DNA of 64,000 bases from Desulfobotulus mexicanus (GTDB lineage Bacteria > Desulfobacterota > Desulfobacteria > Desulfobacterales > ASO4-4). The stretch lies in assembly GCF_006175995.1 (NCBI RefSeq), contig NZ_VDMB01000001.1, positions 307,799-371,798 on the forward strand, given 5' to 3'. Under the pieces are notes generated by a model. That model did not search any database and was not told the origin of the DNA. It was given only the letters and a program-made list of their open reading frames with translations. Made by a program: the position numbers and the translations under genes. Positions 36,154 through 44,928 of this stretch are shown in pieces. Positions within the stretch are counted from its first letter, which is position 1. The number at the start of each line of letters is the position of its first letter.

Positions 36154-37752
36154 ATGAATCCTGTTATTGAACAAATCCTTTCCATCTGGCGCAGTATGCC
36201 CCTTCCAAGAAAAATTATTCTGGGGGCTGTTGTGGTGCTGACCACCATCGGGTTTGCTTCCCTCTTTTTCATGGCAAACAGAACTGAATTTGGTGTGCTG
36301 TATACCAATCTTTCTGAAAAGGACGCATCAGAGATTGTAGACAAACTTAAAGAGATGCGTGTTCCCTATGAGCTGGAAGGGGGGGGGAGTGCCATCCGTG
36401 TTCCTTCAGGTCAGATCCATGAGACCCGTCTGTCTCTGGCGGGTGAAGGTCTGCCCAAGGGGGGCGGTGTGGGTTTTGAGGTTTTTGACAAGAGTGATTT
36501 CGGAACCACGGAATTTGTGCAGAAACTGAATCTGCAACGGGCTCTGCAGGGAGAGCTGGCACGCACCATCCGTCAGTTTCAGGAAGTTACCGATGCCAGG
36601 GTCATGGTGGTCATGCCCAAGGATTCGGTTTTTATAGAAGAATCCCGGCCACCCAGTGTTTCTGTTCTGTTACGCCTGAAGCAGGGTGCCGACCTCCCCC
36701 AGAGCAAGGTGGAGGCGGTGGTGCATCTGGTGGCGTCCGCCATTCAGGATATGACACCTGAGCTGGTGACGGTGGTGGATACCAGAGGACGGGTTCTGTA
36801 CAGAGGGCACAGTGATGAGGAAAAGCTGGCGGAGCTGGAAAATACCCGGGTGAGAAACCAGGTCCAGTATAAAACCATACGGGAAAGGGAGCTGGCCCAG
36901 CGCATTGAAAGTCTCCTTGAGCGTGTGGTGGGAAAGGACAGGGCCATTGTAAGGGTCACGGCAGAGATGGATTTTTCCCGTGAGGAAATGAGTGAGGAAA
37001 TTTTTGATCCCAATGAAACCGAAGCCATTTTTGTCCGGAGTCGAAAAAACCTGAATGAGGAAACGGAAAGACTGCGTGGCCCTCTTGGCGCCATCTCCAG
37101 TGTCAATCCTGTTGTGCCACCGGGAACGGAAGGTGGCCCCCTTGAAACTCTGGAAAAGGGCAGGAAACAGGATGATGTGGTTAATTATGAATTGAGCAAG
37201 CGGGTAAGGACTACGGAAAAACCCTTTGCCGTATTAAGCCGCCTCAGCGTGGCTGCGGTGATTGATGGTCGTTATGAATGGCAGCGGGATGAAAAGGGAG
37301 TAATGACCCGCCGCTATGTGCAGAGAACACCGGAAGAGATGGCGCAGTTTACGGAAGTGGTGAAAAACGCCATGGGTTTTTCAGAGGCCAGGGGAGATCA
37401 GGTGGTGGTGGAATCCTTTGCCTTTAACCCCGATGAAGAACCTCCCATGGATGAAGATCCTCTGACTGGTCTTGCCCGTTTGCGTAAGGATTATGGGCGT
37501 ATTGCCGCGAACCTGATTCTTCTGCTAATGCTTTTCCTTTTTGTTCTTAGGCCCATTCATAAAACAGTGAAGGAAATCCGTGAAGGTGCAGAACCACCTG
37601 CCTTGCCGGAAGAACCCGGAAGTCTTCTGGATATTACGGATGAGTCCCTTGAGGAGGATTTGCCTCTGGAGGAAAAGGCTGTCAAACTGGCTCAGGCGGA
37701 TCTGGATCGTTCCGCCAATATTCTTAAAGGCTGGCTCCGGGATGAGGAATGA
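36154..37752 (+). CDS. fliF: Flagellar MS-ring protein FliF
   Basis: Forms the MS-ring in the inner membrane, the base on which the switch and export gate assemble. The 532-residue product has a first transmembrane helix (about 24-43), the RBM repeats with GVGFEVFDKSDFGTTEFVQK, and a second helix near residue 450 (NLILLLMLFLFVLRPIH). The cytoplasmic tail that binds FliG closes it (SANILKGWLRDEE). Length is standard. ATG 36154 has GGAGAG upstream. Confidence 0.97.
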   Translation: MNPVIEQILSIWRSMPLPRKIILGAVVVLTTIGFASLFFMANRTEFGVLYTNLSEKDASEIVDKLKEMRVPYELEGGGSAIRVPSGQIHETRLSLAGEGLPKGGGVGFEVFDKSDFGTTEFVQKLNLQRALQGELARTIRQFQEVTDARVMVVMPKDSVFIEESRPPSVSVLLRLKQGADLPQSKVEAVVHLVASAIQDMTPELVTVVDTRGRVLYRGHSDEEKLAELENTRVRNQVQYKTIRERELAQRIESLLERVVGKDRAIVRVTAEMDFSREEMSEEIFDPNETEAIFVRSRKNLNEETERLRGPLGAISSVNPVVPPGTEGGPLETLEKGRKQDDVVNYELSKRVRTTEKPFAVLSRLSVAAVIDGRYEWQRDEKGVMTRRYVQRTPEEMAQFTEVVKNAMGFSEARGDQVVVESFAFNPDEEPPMDEDPLTGLARLRKDYGRIAANLILLLMLFLFVLRPIHKTVKEIREGAEPPALPEEPGSLLDITDESLEEDLPLEEKAVKLAQADLDRSANILKGWLRDEE

Positions 37753-37827
37753 TGACACCTGATTATTTTGGCCGATTCTTTTCTGGTGAGAAAGGTTCGG
37801 GGATTTTAAAAAAAGGGGGCATAACAG

Positions 37828-38850
37828 GTGGCAGATAACAAGAAAAAGAGTATGGAAATCACCAAAGGAGCCCGGAGGGCAGCGATTTTCCTCCTGCTCA
37901 TGGGAGAAGAATATGCTTCGGAGATGTTCCGGCGGATGAAGCCTGAAGAAATCCGAACAGCAGCCACAGCCATGGGCAGCATAGACAAGGTGGAGCCTGA
38001 TGAAATGGAAGAGGTTCTTGCCATGTTTGTGGAAGCCTTTGAGGGCGAGATCAGTCTTTTTGTGGAAGGTGGTGATTTTTTCAGGAAAACTCTGGAAAAG
38101 GCCCTGGGGCCAGAAGCGGCCAGTGCCATCATCAAGGAGATTGAGGATGCCCAGAGGGAAATTCCCTTTGACTGGAGTCGCCGCATCAACATCGATACCC
38201 TGGCTTCCTATGTGGAAGGTGAGCATCCCCAGACCATTGCCATGATTCTCGCCCATCTGCCACCTGAAGTTGCTTCGGAAATCATGATGGTGATACCCAA
38301 TGAGAAAAAGGGAGATATTGCCTATCGTATAGCCTTGCTGGGGCAGGTGCCCGAAGAGGTTGTGAGGGATGTGGATACTGCATTGCGCCGGGATCTTGAG
38401 CTTGTGGGTGCAAGCCTTGGCAAAACCGGTGGCCTTCAGGTTCTGGTGGATATCCTCAACGGTGTGGACAAGAGCACCGAAGAGGTGGTCATGGAGCTGA
38501 TCGAATCTGAGAGTGCTGATATGGCTACGGAAATCCGGGAGCTGATGTTTGTTTTCGAAGATCTGGTCCGTGTCAGCGACAAGGACATGCGGGAGATTCT
38601 CAAAAAAGTGGAGGGCGGCCAGCTTACTCTGGCCCTCAAGGCCACCAGCGAGGATATGCGTCAGAAAATTCTTGGCAACCTTTCGGCCCGTGCTTCGGAA
38701 ATGTTGCTGGAGGATCTGGAGGTCATGGGACCTGTGAAACTTTCCGAAGTGGAAGATGCGCAGATGAATATTGTCCGTGCTGCTAAAGAGCTGGAGGAGC
38801 AGGGAACCATCAGTCTGGGTGGTAAAGGAAAGGACGATATCCTTGTCTGA
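37828..38850 (+). CDS. fliG: Flagellar motor switch protein FliG
   Basis: Switch component that meets the stator and generates torque. The 340-residue product has the N-terminal FliF-binding domain (AAIFLLLMGEEYASEMF), the EHPQT motif around residue 133, and the C-terminal charged torque helix region ELMFVFEDLVRVSDKDMREIL. The start is GTG 37828, with AAAGGGGG about eight bases upstream. It overlaps fliH by eight bases if the TTG start proposed for fliH is right. Confidence 0.96.
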   Translation: MADNKKKSMEITKGARRAAIFLLLMGEEYASEMFRRMKPEEIRTAATAMGSIDKVEPDEMEEVLAMFVEAFEGEISLFVEGGDFFRKTLEKALGPEAASAIIKEIEDAQREIPFDWSRRINIDTLASYVEGEHPQTIAMILAHLPPEVASEIMMVIPNEKKGDIAYRIALLGQVPEEVVRDVDTALRRDLELVGASLGKTGGLQVLVDILNGVDKSTEEVVMELIESESADMATEIRELMFVFEDLVRVSDKDMREILKKVEGGQLTLALKATSEDMRQKILGNLSARASEMLLEDLEVMGPVKLSEVEDAQMNIVRAAKELEEQGTISLGGKGKDDILV

Positions 38851-39886
38851 TGAGAAAAAAGATAATGCTGAAGTCTGGCAGCAGATGGATGTGGGGAATC
38901 TGAGGAAATTTATCCGGGAGGATATTCCTGTGGTTCCACCTGCTGCACGGAATAAGGAAGCGGAAGATACCTTCGAAAGTGTCTATACCCGCAAGCATAG
39001 CCCGGAAGAGTCCTTTAAGTCCTTTGGAGACAGATTGCCTCCTGTGACTCCGAAGCAGGATTTTTCAGCCGGGAGAGCAGCTCGATCAGGAGCTGCAGCA
39101 GCGCCACAACCGGGTTTTCAGGATGCCTTTCCCTCAGGTCGGGCAGGTGGGAAAGGGGGCAGCGTACCTTCTTCCCCACCCCCATTGCAGCAGCCGGATC
39201 TTAGGGTTCCGGTTGCTGCAGAGGAAAAACGGTCGGGAGTAACTGATTTTAAAGAGGAGAAAGAAGCAGCCCGGAAGCAGGGATATGATGAAGGTTTTGC
39301 AAAGGGCAGGGAAGAAGGTTACAGCGAAGGTCTTGCAGCAGGCCATGGAGAAGGCTTTGCCTCAGGCCGGGAAGAGGGCTTGGCCCAGGGATCTGCCGAA
39401 GGCTATGATAAAGGATATGATGAAGGCAGGGAGGCGGGCCTTTCCGATCTGGAAGCCCGGTCAGGTGAGCTGGGACAGCTAATGGCCAGTATGCAGGAAC
39501 AGTGGGTATTGATTCTGACTCGCTATGAAAAGGAGATAGTTTCCCTTGCCACAGACATTGCAGAAACACTGGTTCAGGCAACACTTGCCGTGGATAATGC
39601 TGTGGTGGAAAGGGCTGTGATTTCTGCCCTTCAACGCCTTCCCGATCCTTTGAAGGTAACGGTGTCCGTTCATCCGGAGGATTTTCAGCAGGTGGAGATG
39701 GCCAGGGAACGTTTTTTTGAGGCTGTGCCGGAACTGCGTCAGCTGGATCTTTCTTCGGATCCGGGTGTGGGAAGGGGAGGCTGCCGTATCACGGCCGCAT
39801 CGGGAAGCATACGTGAAGATCTGAGTCAGCGCCTGTCTGTTTTAAAGGAAACCATGATTATGGCTGCGGATACTAAGGGGGGCTGA
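38843..39886 (+). CDS. fliH: Flagellar export ATPase regulator FliH
   Basis: Binds FliI and tethers it to the C-ring. The protein would be 347 residues from a TTG at 38843 with AAAGGAAAGG upstream; the next candidate is ATG 38885, and the open frame runs back to 38771. The centre shows the FliH-specific run of Gly-xxx-Gly repeats, in which EG or KG recurs every four residues between about 150 and 205. The C-terminal third, LATDIAETLVQATL and VTVSVHPEDFQQVE, matches the V-ATPase-E-like stator domain. The N-terminal 110 residues are proline-rich and low in complexity. Confidence 0.88.
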   Translation: MSDEKKDNAEVWQQMDVGNLRKFIREDIPVVPPAARNKEAEDTFESVYTRKHSPEESFKSFGDRLPPVTPKQDFSAGRAARSGAAAAPQPGFQDAFPSGRAGGKGGSVPSSPPPLQQPDLRVPVAAEEKRSGVTDFKEEKEAARKQGYDEGFAKGREEGYSEGLAAGHGEGFASGREEGLAQGSAEGYDKGYDEGREAGLSDLEARSGELGQLMASMQEQWVLILTRYEKEIVSLATDIAETLVQATLAVDNAVVERAVISALQRLPDPLKVTVSVHPEDFQQVEMARERFFEAVPELRQLDLSSDPGVGRGGCRITAASGSIREDLSQRLSVLKETMIMAADTKGG

Positions 39887-39887
39887 G

Positions 39888-41231
39888 ATGGCAGCATCCT
39901 TTGATTTCCATATGGATTTTTCCCGTTATCACCGATTGGTCAGGGAGATGCCACCGCCTGCTCCGGAAGGGCGGGTTGTTCAGGTGGTGGGACTTATTGC
40001 CGAGGCCGAGGGCATGGGGCAGGGAATCGGGGGGTTTTGCCGAATTGTTCTGGATGATGGTGGTGATGTTCTGGCTGAGATTGTTGGTTTCAGGAAAACC
40101 AATACCCTCCTCATGCCCTATGGCAGTACCCGCGGTATCCGGCCCGGCAGCCGGGTGATTGTGGAGGCATCAAGGCCCCTTGCCCCTGTTGGGGATGCCT
40201 ATCTGGGCCGTGTCATCGATGGTATGGGCGAACCTCTCGATGGCCTCGGGCCTGTGAAAGCCGATGCTTCCTATCCCCTTTATGGTAAGCCCATAAATCC
40301 CCTGGACAGGGATCCTGTTAAAATCCCAATGGATGTGGGGATCTGTGCCATCAACACCATGATCCCTCTGGGCAGGGGGCAGCGTGTGGCCATTATGGCA
40401 GGTTCCGGTGTGGGGAAAAGTGTACTTATGGGCATGATGACCCGGCATACTGCAGCGGATGTGGTGGTGATTGGTCTCGTCGGAGAGCGGGGCCGGGAGG
40501 TCAAGGATTTTGTGGAGGATATCCTCGGGGAGGAAGGCCGTAAGAAAGCAGTTGTTATTGCTGCGACTTCCGATGTTCCGCCCCTGGTGCGCATGCGGGG
40601 AGCTTACCTTGCCACCACCATGGCAGAATATTTCAGGGATCAGGGAAAGGATGTGCTGCTGCTGGTGGATTCTCTGACCCGATATGCCATGTCCAGCCGG
40701 GATGTGGGTCTTGCTGCGGGGGAGCCGCCCACCACCCGTGGTTATACTCCCTCTTTTTTTGTGCAGGTACCCATTCTGCTGGAAAGGGCTGGCACGGTAA
40801 AGGGCAAGGGGAGCATCACGGGAATTTATACCGTGCTTGTGGAAGGCGATGACATGAATGATCCTGTGGGGGATACGGTTCGTTCCATTGTGGACGGGCA
40901 TATTGTGCTTTCCCGGCAGATTGCCAGCCGGGGGCAGTATCCTGCCATTGACGTGCTGGCCAGTGTCAGCCGTGTGGCAAGGGATGTCAGTCGGCCTGAG
41001 AATCTGGCATTGCGGGATCAGGCTGTGCGTATCCTTGCCACCTACAGGGAGGCCGAAGATATGATACAGATAGGGGCCTATGTGGACGGGGCCAGCCCTG
41101 CCATCGACATTGCCAAGAAAATGGCACCGAAAATACAGGAGTTTCTTCGTCAGCGTGTGGATGTGCGGGTTACTTCAGAAGATGGCTTTTCCACCCTTGC
41201 GGGTATTCTTTCCGGGGATAAAAATCCATGA
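39888..41231 (+). CDS. fliI: Flagellar protein export ATPase FliI
   Basis: Hexameric ATPase that prepares substrates for the flagellar type III export gate, 447 residues. Walker A GSGVGKS near residue 170, the GLVGERGREVKDF segment, Walker B DVLLLVDSLTRYAM and the AAGEPPTTRGYTPS loop identify the FliI/SctN class rather than F1 ATPase. GGCTGAG and a one-base gap after fliH show coupling. It overlaps fliJ by four bases. Confidence 0.97.
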   Translation: MAASFDFHMDFSRYHRLVREMPPPAPEGRVVQVVGLIAEAEGMGQGIGGFCRIVLDDGGDVLAEIVGFRKTNTLLMPYGSTRGIRPGSRVIVEASRPLAPVGDAYLGRVIDGMGEPLDGLGPVKADASYPLYGKPINPLDRDPVKIPMDVGICAINTMIPLGRGQRVAIMAGSGVGKSVLMGMMTRHTAADVVVIGLVGERGREVKDFVEDILGEEGRKKAVVIAATSDVPPLVRMRGAYLATTMAEYFRDQGKDVLLLVDSLTRYAMSSRDVGLAAGEPPTTRGYTPSFFVQVPILLERAGTVKGKGSITGIYTVLVEGDDMNDPVGDTVRSIVDGHIVLSRQIASRGQYPAIDVLASVSRVARDVSRPENLALRDQAVRILATYREAEDMIQIGAYVDGASPAIDIAKKMAPKIQEFLRQRVDVRVTSEDGFSTLAGILSGDKNP

Positions 41232-41677
41232 AACGCTTTGTTTTCCGCCTGGAATCTTTGCTTCGTTACCGGAGTTTTCAGGTAAAACAGGCCCTGCAGG
41301 CCCTTATGGTGGTACAGAAGCTGCTGGAAGAGTGTGAGGCAGAGATACTAAAGCTGGGGGAGGATCAGCAGGCTGCTCTGATATTGCTGGAAAAGGAAAC
41401 ACAGGAAGGGATTTCCGGGGAGCGTTTTCGTCTGCATACGGATTATCTGGCGGATATGGAAATGCGTATGCTGAAGATGGAGGAAAGAAAAAAGCGTATC
41501 CTTTATCAGCTCCGGGAAAAACAGAAGCTGCTGGATCAGGCCCGAATGGCTGAAAAAGCCCTTGAAAACCTTAAGGAAGGGCAGCGGGAAGCCTATATGA
41601 AGGAGATGGATCTCTGGCAGCAGAAAGAGACCGATGATATGGTTTCCATACGCAAAGCCCGGGAGGGCATGTCATGA
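41228..41677 (+). CDS. fliJ: Flagellar export chaperone FliJ
   Basis: Coiled-coil stalk protein of the export ATPase, 149 residues. It begins FVFRLESLLRYRS, the usual FliJ opening, and is almost wholly charged helix after that, with no recognisable catalytic motif. Identification rests on the opening, the coiled coil and its position directly after fliI, overlapping it by four bases. It overlaps the next gene by four. Confidence 0.88.
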   Translation: MKRFVFRLESLLRYRSFQVKQALQALMVVQKLLEECEAEILKLGEDQQAALILLEKETQEGISGERFRLHTDYLADMEMRMLKMEERKKRILYQLREKQKLLDQARMAEKALENLKEGQREAYMKEMDLWQQKETDDMVSIRKAREGMS

Positions 41678-42216
41678 AAAAAGAAAAATTCAGAAGTCTT
41701 GTCATGGGCCTTGCTGCTGGTTTTTTATTTACTCCTGTATTCCAGTCGGCCTCTCTGGCAGAGAAAGCCCCTGAAAAAGAAGCCGTTGTGATCGAGCTGG
41801 AAGGGCTGGCAGAAAGGCGGGAGGTGATCCGCAGGGAAATGGATGCCCTGAATGAGGAACGCAGACGCCTGGCCCAGCTCCGGCGGGAGGTGGAAGAGGA
41901 AATTGAGCGTTTGCAGGAGCTGAACCGTCAGGTAGAGGAAGGTCTGGAGCGTCTTGCCAGAAGACGCAGTGAGGCAGAACGACAGGCTGAAGCCGAAGAG
42001 CTGGCCAAGGTGCAGCAGCTGGCCCGTTTTTATGCGGGGATGAGGCCTAATCAGGCTGGGCCCATTTTCGATGCCATGGATCCCGATGTGGCCAGGGACA
42101 TTTTCCGGGAAATGCGGCCCGAGGCGGCGGCAAATATCCTCGGCCGGATGAATGCAGAGAGGGCTGCGGTGATCAGTCAGAAAATGGCCGAAAGGGATGT
42201 GCGGGTCAGGGAGTAG
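41674..42216 (+). CDS. MotE-like periplasmic/membrane chaperone with MgtE N-terminal-like domain
   Basis: A 180-residue protein with an N-terminal signal or anchor (about 8-30), a coiled coil rich in Glu/Arg (about 45-115), and a C-terminal MgtE_N-like helical domain (FYAGMRPNQAGPIFDAMDPDVA, ARDIFREMRPEAAANILG). This layout fits MotE, which helps assemble flagellar motor proteins in several bacteria. It lies at the end of the fliHIJ run and is the last plus-strand gene before the minus-strand island. Its stop overlaps the end of the convergent 42206 gene by 11 bases. Confidence 0.82.
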   Translation: MKKEKFRSLVMGLAAGFLFTPVFQSASLAEKAPEKEAVVIELEGLAERREVIRREMDALNEERRRLAQLRREVEEEIERLQELNRQVEEGLERLARRRSEAERQAEAEELAKVQQLARFYAGMRPNQAGPIFDAMDPDVARDIFREMRPEAAANILGRMNAERAAVISQKMAERDVRVRE

Positions 42217-43192
42217 GATCAGGTTTTACGGTGATTATTTCCGATATTCTTCCCTGCCCTCCGTCGCTGTCTGTGGCAATCAGAGTGATGGTATGTTCTC
42301 CTGCAGGTAGTTGTATCTGTCTCAGTAGACATCCTCTACCTAGTCTGAGAATTTGACTGCTGGAATACCATTCAAGATCGTCACATGGGATTTTCCCGTC
42401 TTCTCTGTCCCAGGCCTCCCCATGAAAAATTATATACTCAGAAACTGTAGGGGCGTTGGGCTTTATGCTGAGGATTTTGGGTACGGGCAGGTGGTTGTTT
42501 GTGATGTGAATGCTTATGGAATCAGGCTTGCTGGGCATGTTTTGGGAATCCCAAACCGTAAGAGATATGGTGTGATCACCTTGGGCCAGGGTATTGGCCT
42601 GTATTTGAAGTTCAAAGCCTTTTCCAAGCTCTTTTTCATGCCTGCTGGACTTCCATACTAGCTGCTTGGGTAAAAACATGGCATCTTCTTCATCTTCAGC
42701 CGTACCGGAGAATAATATCGTGCTATTTATATGGAAATAACTATCGCTTGCAGGGGAAAGAATTTTTGCTGTTGGGCGTGTATTGTTGTAGGGGTTGACG
42801 GACAGGCTGATTGTTTTACTGTTTGTTGTCCCGTTTTTGCTACGTGCTTCAAGGGTGATTTCATGGGTACCCGTTGAAAGCCAGTTAAGCCAGAAGCTGT
42901 CACCTGTTCCTATTTGGCCAACAAGATCTGAAGTCCATATAAGCTGTGAACCCTGAAGATAGCTTTTTGTTTCAGGATCATAGACTTCTCCGCGGAAATA
43001 AATGTTACTTCCCTCTTCAAAAAAAGACACTTTGGGTTCATGGATAGTAATCTGGGGTGGCGTTGGTTCACTTGGCTGGGGTGCAGGGGGCGCAGGCTTG
43101 GAAGAGTCGCCGTCCCCCGTTGCCACAATCAGGGCGAAGCCAAGGGCCATGATGAGAAGAAGCGAGCAAGATCTGAGTATGGATAACAGCAT
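42206..43192 (-). CDS. Exported protein with three Ig/PKD-like repeats
   Basis: Not recognised as a named gene. The 328-residue product has a hydrophobic segment (about 5-25), a Pro-rich linker (PAPPAPQPSEPTPP), then three beta-sandwich units of about 95 residues. Each opens with a PKILS- or HEPKVSFFEEGS-like strand, contains a G-E-A-x-D or G-T-A-E-D box, and closes with GTHEITLEA, GDHTISLTV or GEHTITLIA. ATG 43192 is preferred because AAAGGA lies nine bases before it; the frame runs back to 43270. Codon use looks lower in G+C than the flagellar genes, hinting at separate origin. It could be an envelope or surface adhesin-like protein. Confidence 0.75.
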   Translation of the reverse strand: MLLSILRSCSLLLIMALGFALIVATGDGDSSKPAPPAPQPSEPTPPQITIHEPKVSFFEEGSNIYFRGEVYDPETKSYLQGSQLIWTSDLVGQIGTGDSFWLNWLSTGTHEITLEARSKNGTTNSKTISLSVNPYNNTRPTAKILSPASDSYFHINSTILFSGTAEDEEDAMFLPKQLVWKSSRHEKELGKGFELQIQANTLAQGDHTISLTVWDSQNMPSKPDSISIHITNNHLPVPKILSIKPNAPTVSEYIIFHGEAWDREDGKIPCDDLEWYSSSQILRLGRGCLLRQIQLPAGEHTITLIATDSDGGQGRISEIITVKPDPTP

Positions 43193-43471
43193 TTGCTGAA
43201 TCCTTTCTTTTGAAAATCCGTTCAAGAAACAGTTTTTTAAAGCTGGTGGAACTTTAATCTGATTTTCCATAATGTATGATAGCTAATTTTCTACCCGATA
43301 TCTGCAATTCAGCTTTACTGACTCGGCTTTAAGATTTCGGGACTGTATCTTTGTCCCTATTTAGTAACATTTCGTATGCGGGAAAGAAAAACTTGAATTT
43401 TTTTGTTGTTGTCTGTTTGTAAGGATTTTTGCTGCGGGTTGAAGAGGTAAATTAATTAGAAGTGTTATTTT

Positions 43472-43915
43472 TTAGGATGAATGAATGGTGGAAATTAGCC
43501 ATGCTGCTGTGCTGCCCAGTATTATACCCATAATATCTATGGGATCAAAGGTTCCGTGGATAAAATAAAGAGATATGTGATCCAGAACCGGAATGCTTTT
43601 CCAGTTTTCCGGTATAAGGGCGGCTGCTTTTTCTCCGTAATACTGACCCGTTTCCATGATAAGTCCCACAATTCCCCAGAAGACAGCCCAGAAGCGTAAA
43701 GATGCAGCCCTGCCACCGGCAATTCCGGCACTGATAAGAGCCATGCCAAAGGGATGCATTGCATCGGGAAGCCAGTCTCCCATACTGCCGAACCCTATGC
43801 CCTCCACACCATTTCCGAAAACAGAAAAAATACCCACCGGCCTGTCAAGTATGTAGACCAGAGAACCTATACCCAGACTGATTATGCCTGCTAAAATCAT
43901 CTGCCAGGGTTTCAT
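43472..43915 (-). CDS. VanZ-like integral membrane protein
   Basis: A 147-residue protein with four or so hydrophobic helices. VanZ-type features are seen: DAMHPFGMALISAG, the E/Q pair in LIMETGQYYG, and the FDPIDIMGIILGSTAAW helix, close to the D-x-x-x-N-x-x-G pattern of the family. Function in this family is poorly known. ATG 43915 lies seven bases after the stop of the lipoprotein gene, so both should share the sigma-54 promoter at 44647-44662. The frame extends to 43999, overlapping that gene. Confidence 0.7.
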   Translation of the reverse strand: MKPWQMILAGIISLGIGSLVYILDRPVGIFSVFGNGVEGIGFGSMGDWLPDAMHPFGMALISAGIAGGRAASLRFWAVFWGIVGLIMETGQYYGEKAAALIPENWKSIPVLDHISLYFIHGTFDPIDIMGIILGSTAAWLISTIHSS

Positions 43916-43922
43916 GTTCGGC

Positions 43923-44570
43923 CTATTGTGTGGACATGATGGCACCGCCTGCGGCTCCTGCTGCGGCAGCTGTACCCATGGTCCTATATATGACTGCATC
44001 CGTTGATCCCGTAAGAATTCCGGCGGCTCCGCCAGCTATAGCACCCAGAGAAGCTCCGGCAAGGGCCCCTGCCAGCACGCGTGAAAGTTCTGAACCATGG
44101 TAGAATTTGAGCTGCCTGGGGTGGATAAAGACAACTACCCTTGTGGTGGCAATGCCGTCTTCGTAGCTAAGCTCATAGTTTCTTGCACCCCGGAGATAGG
44201 CATTGGTTTCACTTATTACCATATCCTGCCGGATGGTGTTGTGCCCGGCTTCCGTGTACACCTGCATGATGGTGCCGGCCAGGCGTTCGGATAATTGACG
44301 GTAGCCGTCAATGACCGCAGCACGTTCCGCCATCAGGCGTCTTTGCTGGGGAGATCCGGTTTCAGGAGCCAGGCCTTTTCCGATGACCGCCACCTGTATC
44401 GTATTGGCAGCTTCTTCCGGTTCCATGCCCGGAATGAAATTATGGCGGTACATTTTAGGTTCCTTGTATTTAAGAACCTGATGGCCTGTGATACCACAGC
44501 CCGTCAGAAAGACAAGGGCAGGCAGCAGGATAATTATTAAACAGGTATGGGTACGGTGGAAGATCTTCAT
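43923..44570 (-). CDS. LPP20/FlgP-like outer-membrane lipoprotein
   Basis: A 215-residue lipoprotein with lipobox LVFLTGC. The centre RRLMAERAAVIDGYRQLSER, followed by the NAYLRGARNYELSY and VVVFIHP strands, fits the LPP20 family, to which the FlgP flagellar outer-membrane disk proteins belong. The tail has Gly-rich GxxxG segments (ALAGASLGAIAGGAAG) suggesting membrane insertion. ATG 44570 has GAAGAGGTG upstream. A consensus sigma-54 promoter lies 77 bases upstream on the same strand, which supports a flagellar role even though the gene opposes the cluster. Confidence 0.75.
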   Translation of the reverse strand: MKIFHRTHTCLIIILLPALVFLTGCGITGHQVLKYKEPKMYRHNFIPGMEPEEAANTIQVAVIGKGLAPETGSPQQRRLMAERAAVIDGYRQLSERLAGTIMQVYTEAGHNTIRQDMVISETNAYLRGARNYELSYEDGIATTRVVVFIHPRQLKFYHGSELSRVLAGALAGASLGAIAGGAAGILTGSTDAVIYRTMGTAAAAGAAGGAIMSTQ

Positions 44571-44646
44571 GGTCACCTCTTCAGCTTCGTTGTTGAACGG
44601 AAAAAACGGTTTACAACGGGCAGGATTTTCCGTTGGTAACACATTA

Positions 44647-44662
44647 AGCATGAAGTGTGCCA
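44647..44662 (-). promoter_or_regulatory. Sigma-54 promoter of the minus-strand island
   Basis: On the minus strand TGGCAC-ACTTC-ATGCT keeps the GG-N10-GC spacing with one mismatch in the -12 box. It is 77 bases from the lipoprotein start. Confidence 0.7.
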
Positions 44663-44836
44663 TGGCCTCATGTTTGGTAGGCTCTGTTCCTTACCTGCCG
44701 GGAGGATATGTATCCGGCTTTTTTTTCCGGGTTGCGGAGGAAAGATTTGCCTTTTTTGTTTCAGCAGCGGCATAAAGATTGTAGTGTCAGTCATATTAAT
44801 CTTTTTAAATCAAGGCCTTTCTCCTTTTTTGAGGGG

Positions 44837-44852
44837 TGGCACATGGATTGCT
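44837..44852 (+). promoter_or_regulatory. Sigma-54 promoter of the fliK-flgD-flgE operon
   Basis: TGGCAC-ATGGA-TTGCT is a full consensus match, 77 bases before fliK. It restarts flagellar transcription after the minus-strand island. With 44647-44662 it makes a divergent pair in a 358-base gap that holds nothing else clear. Confidence 0.9.
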
Positions 44853-44928
44853 AAAAGAAAAACAGGCAAGCTTCGGGATCCTGTTTGTTTTGGTCAGAGA
44901 TCTTTTACCCGGAAGAAAGGAAGCCCCC

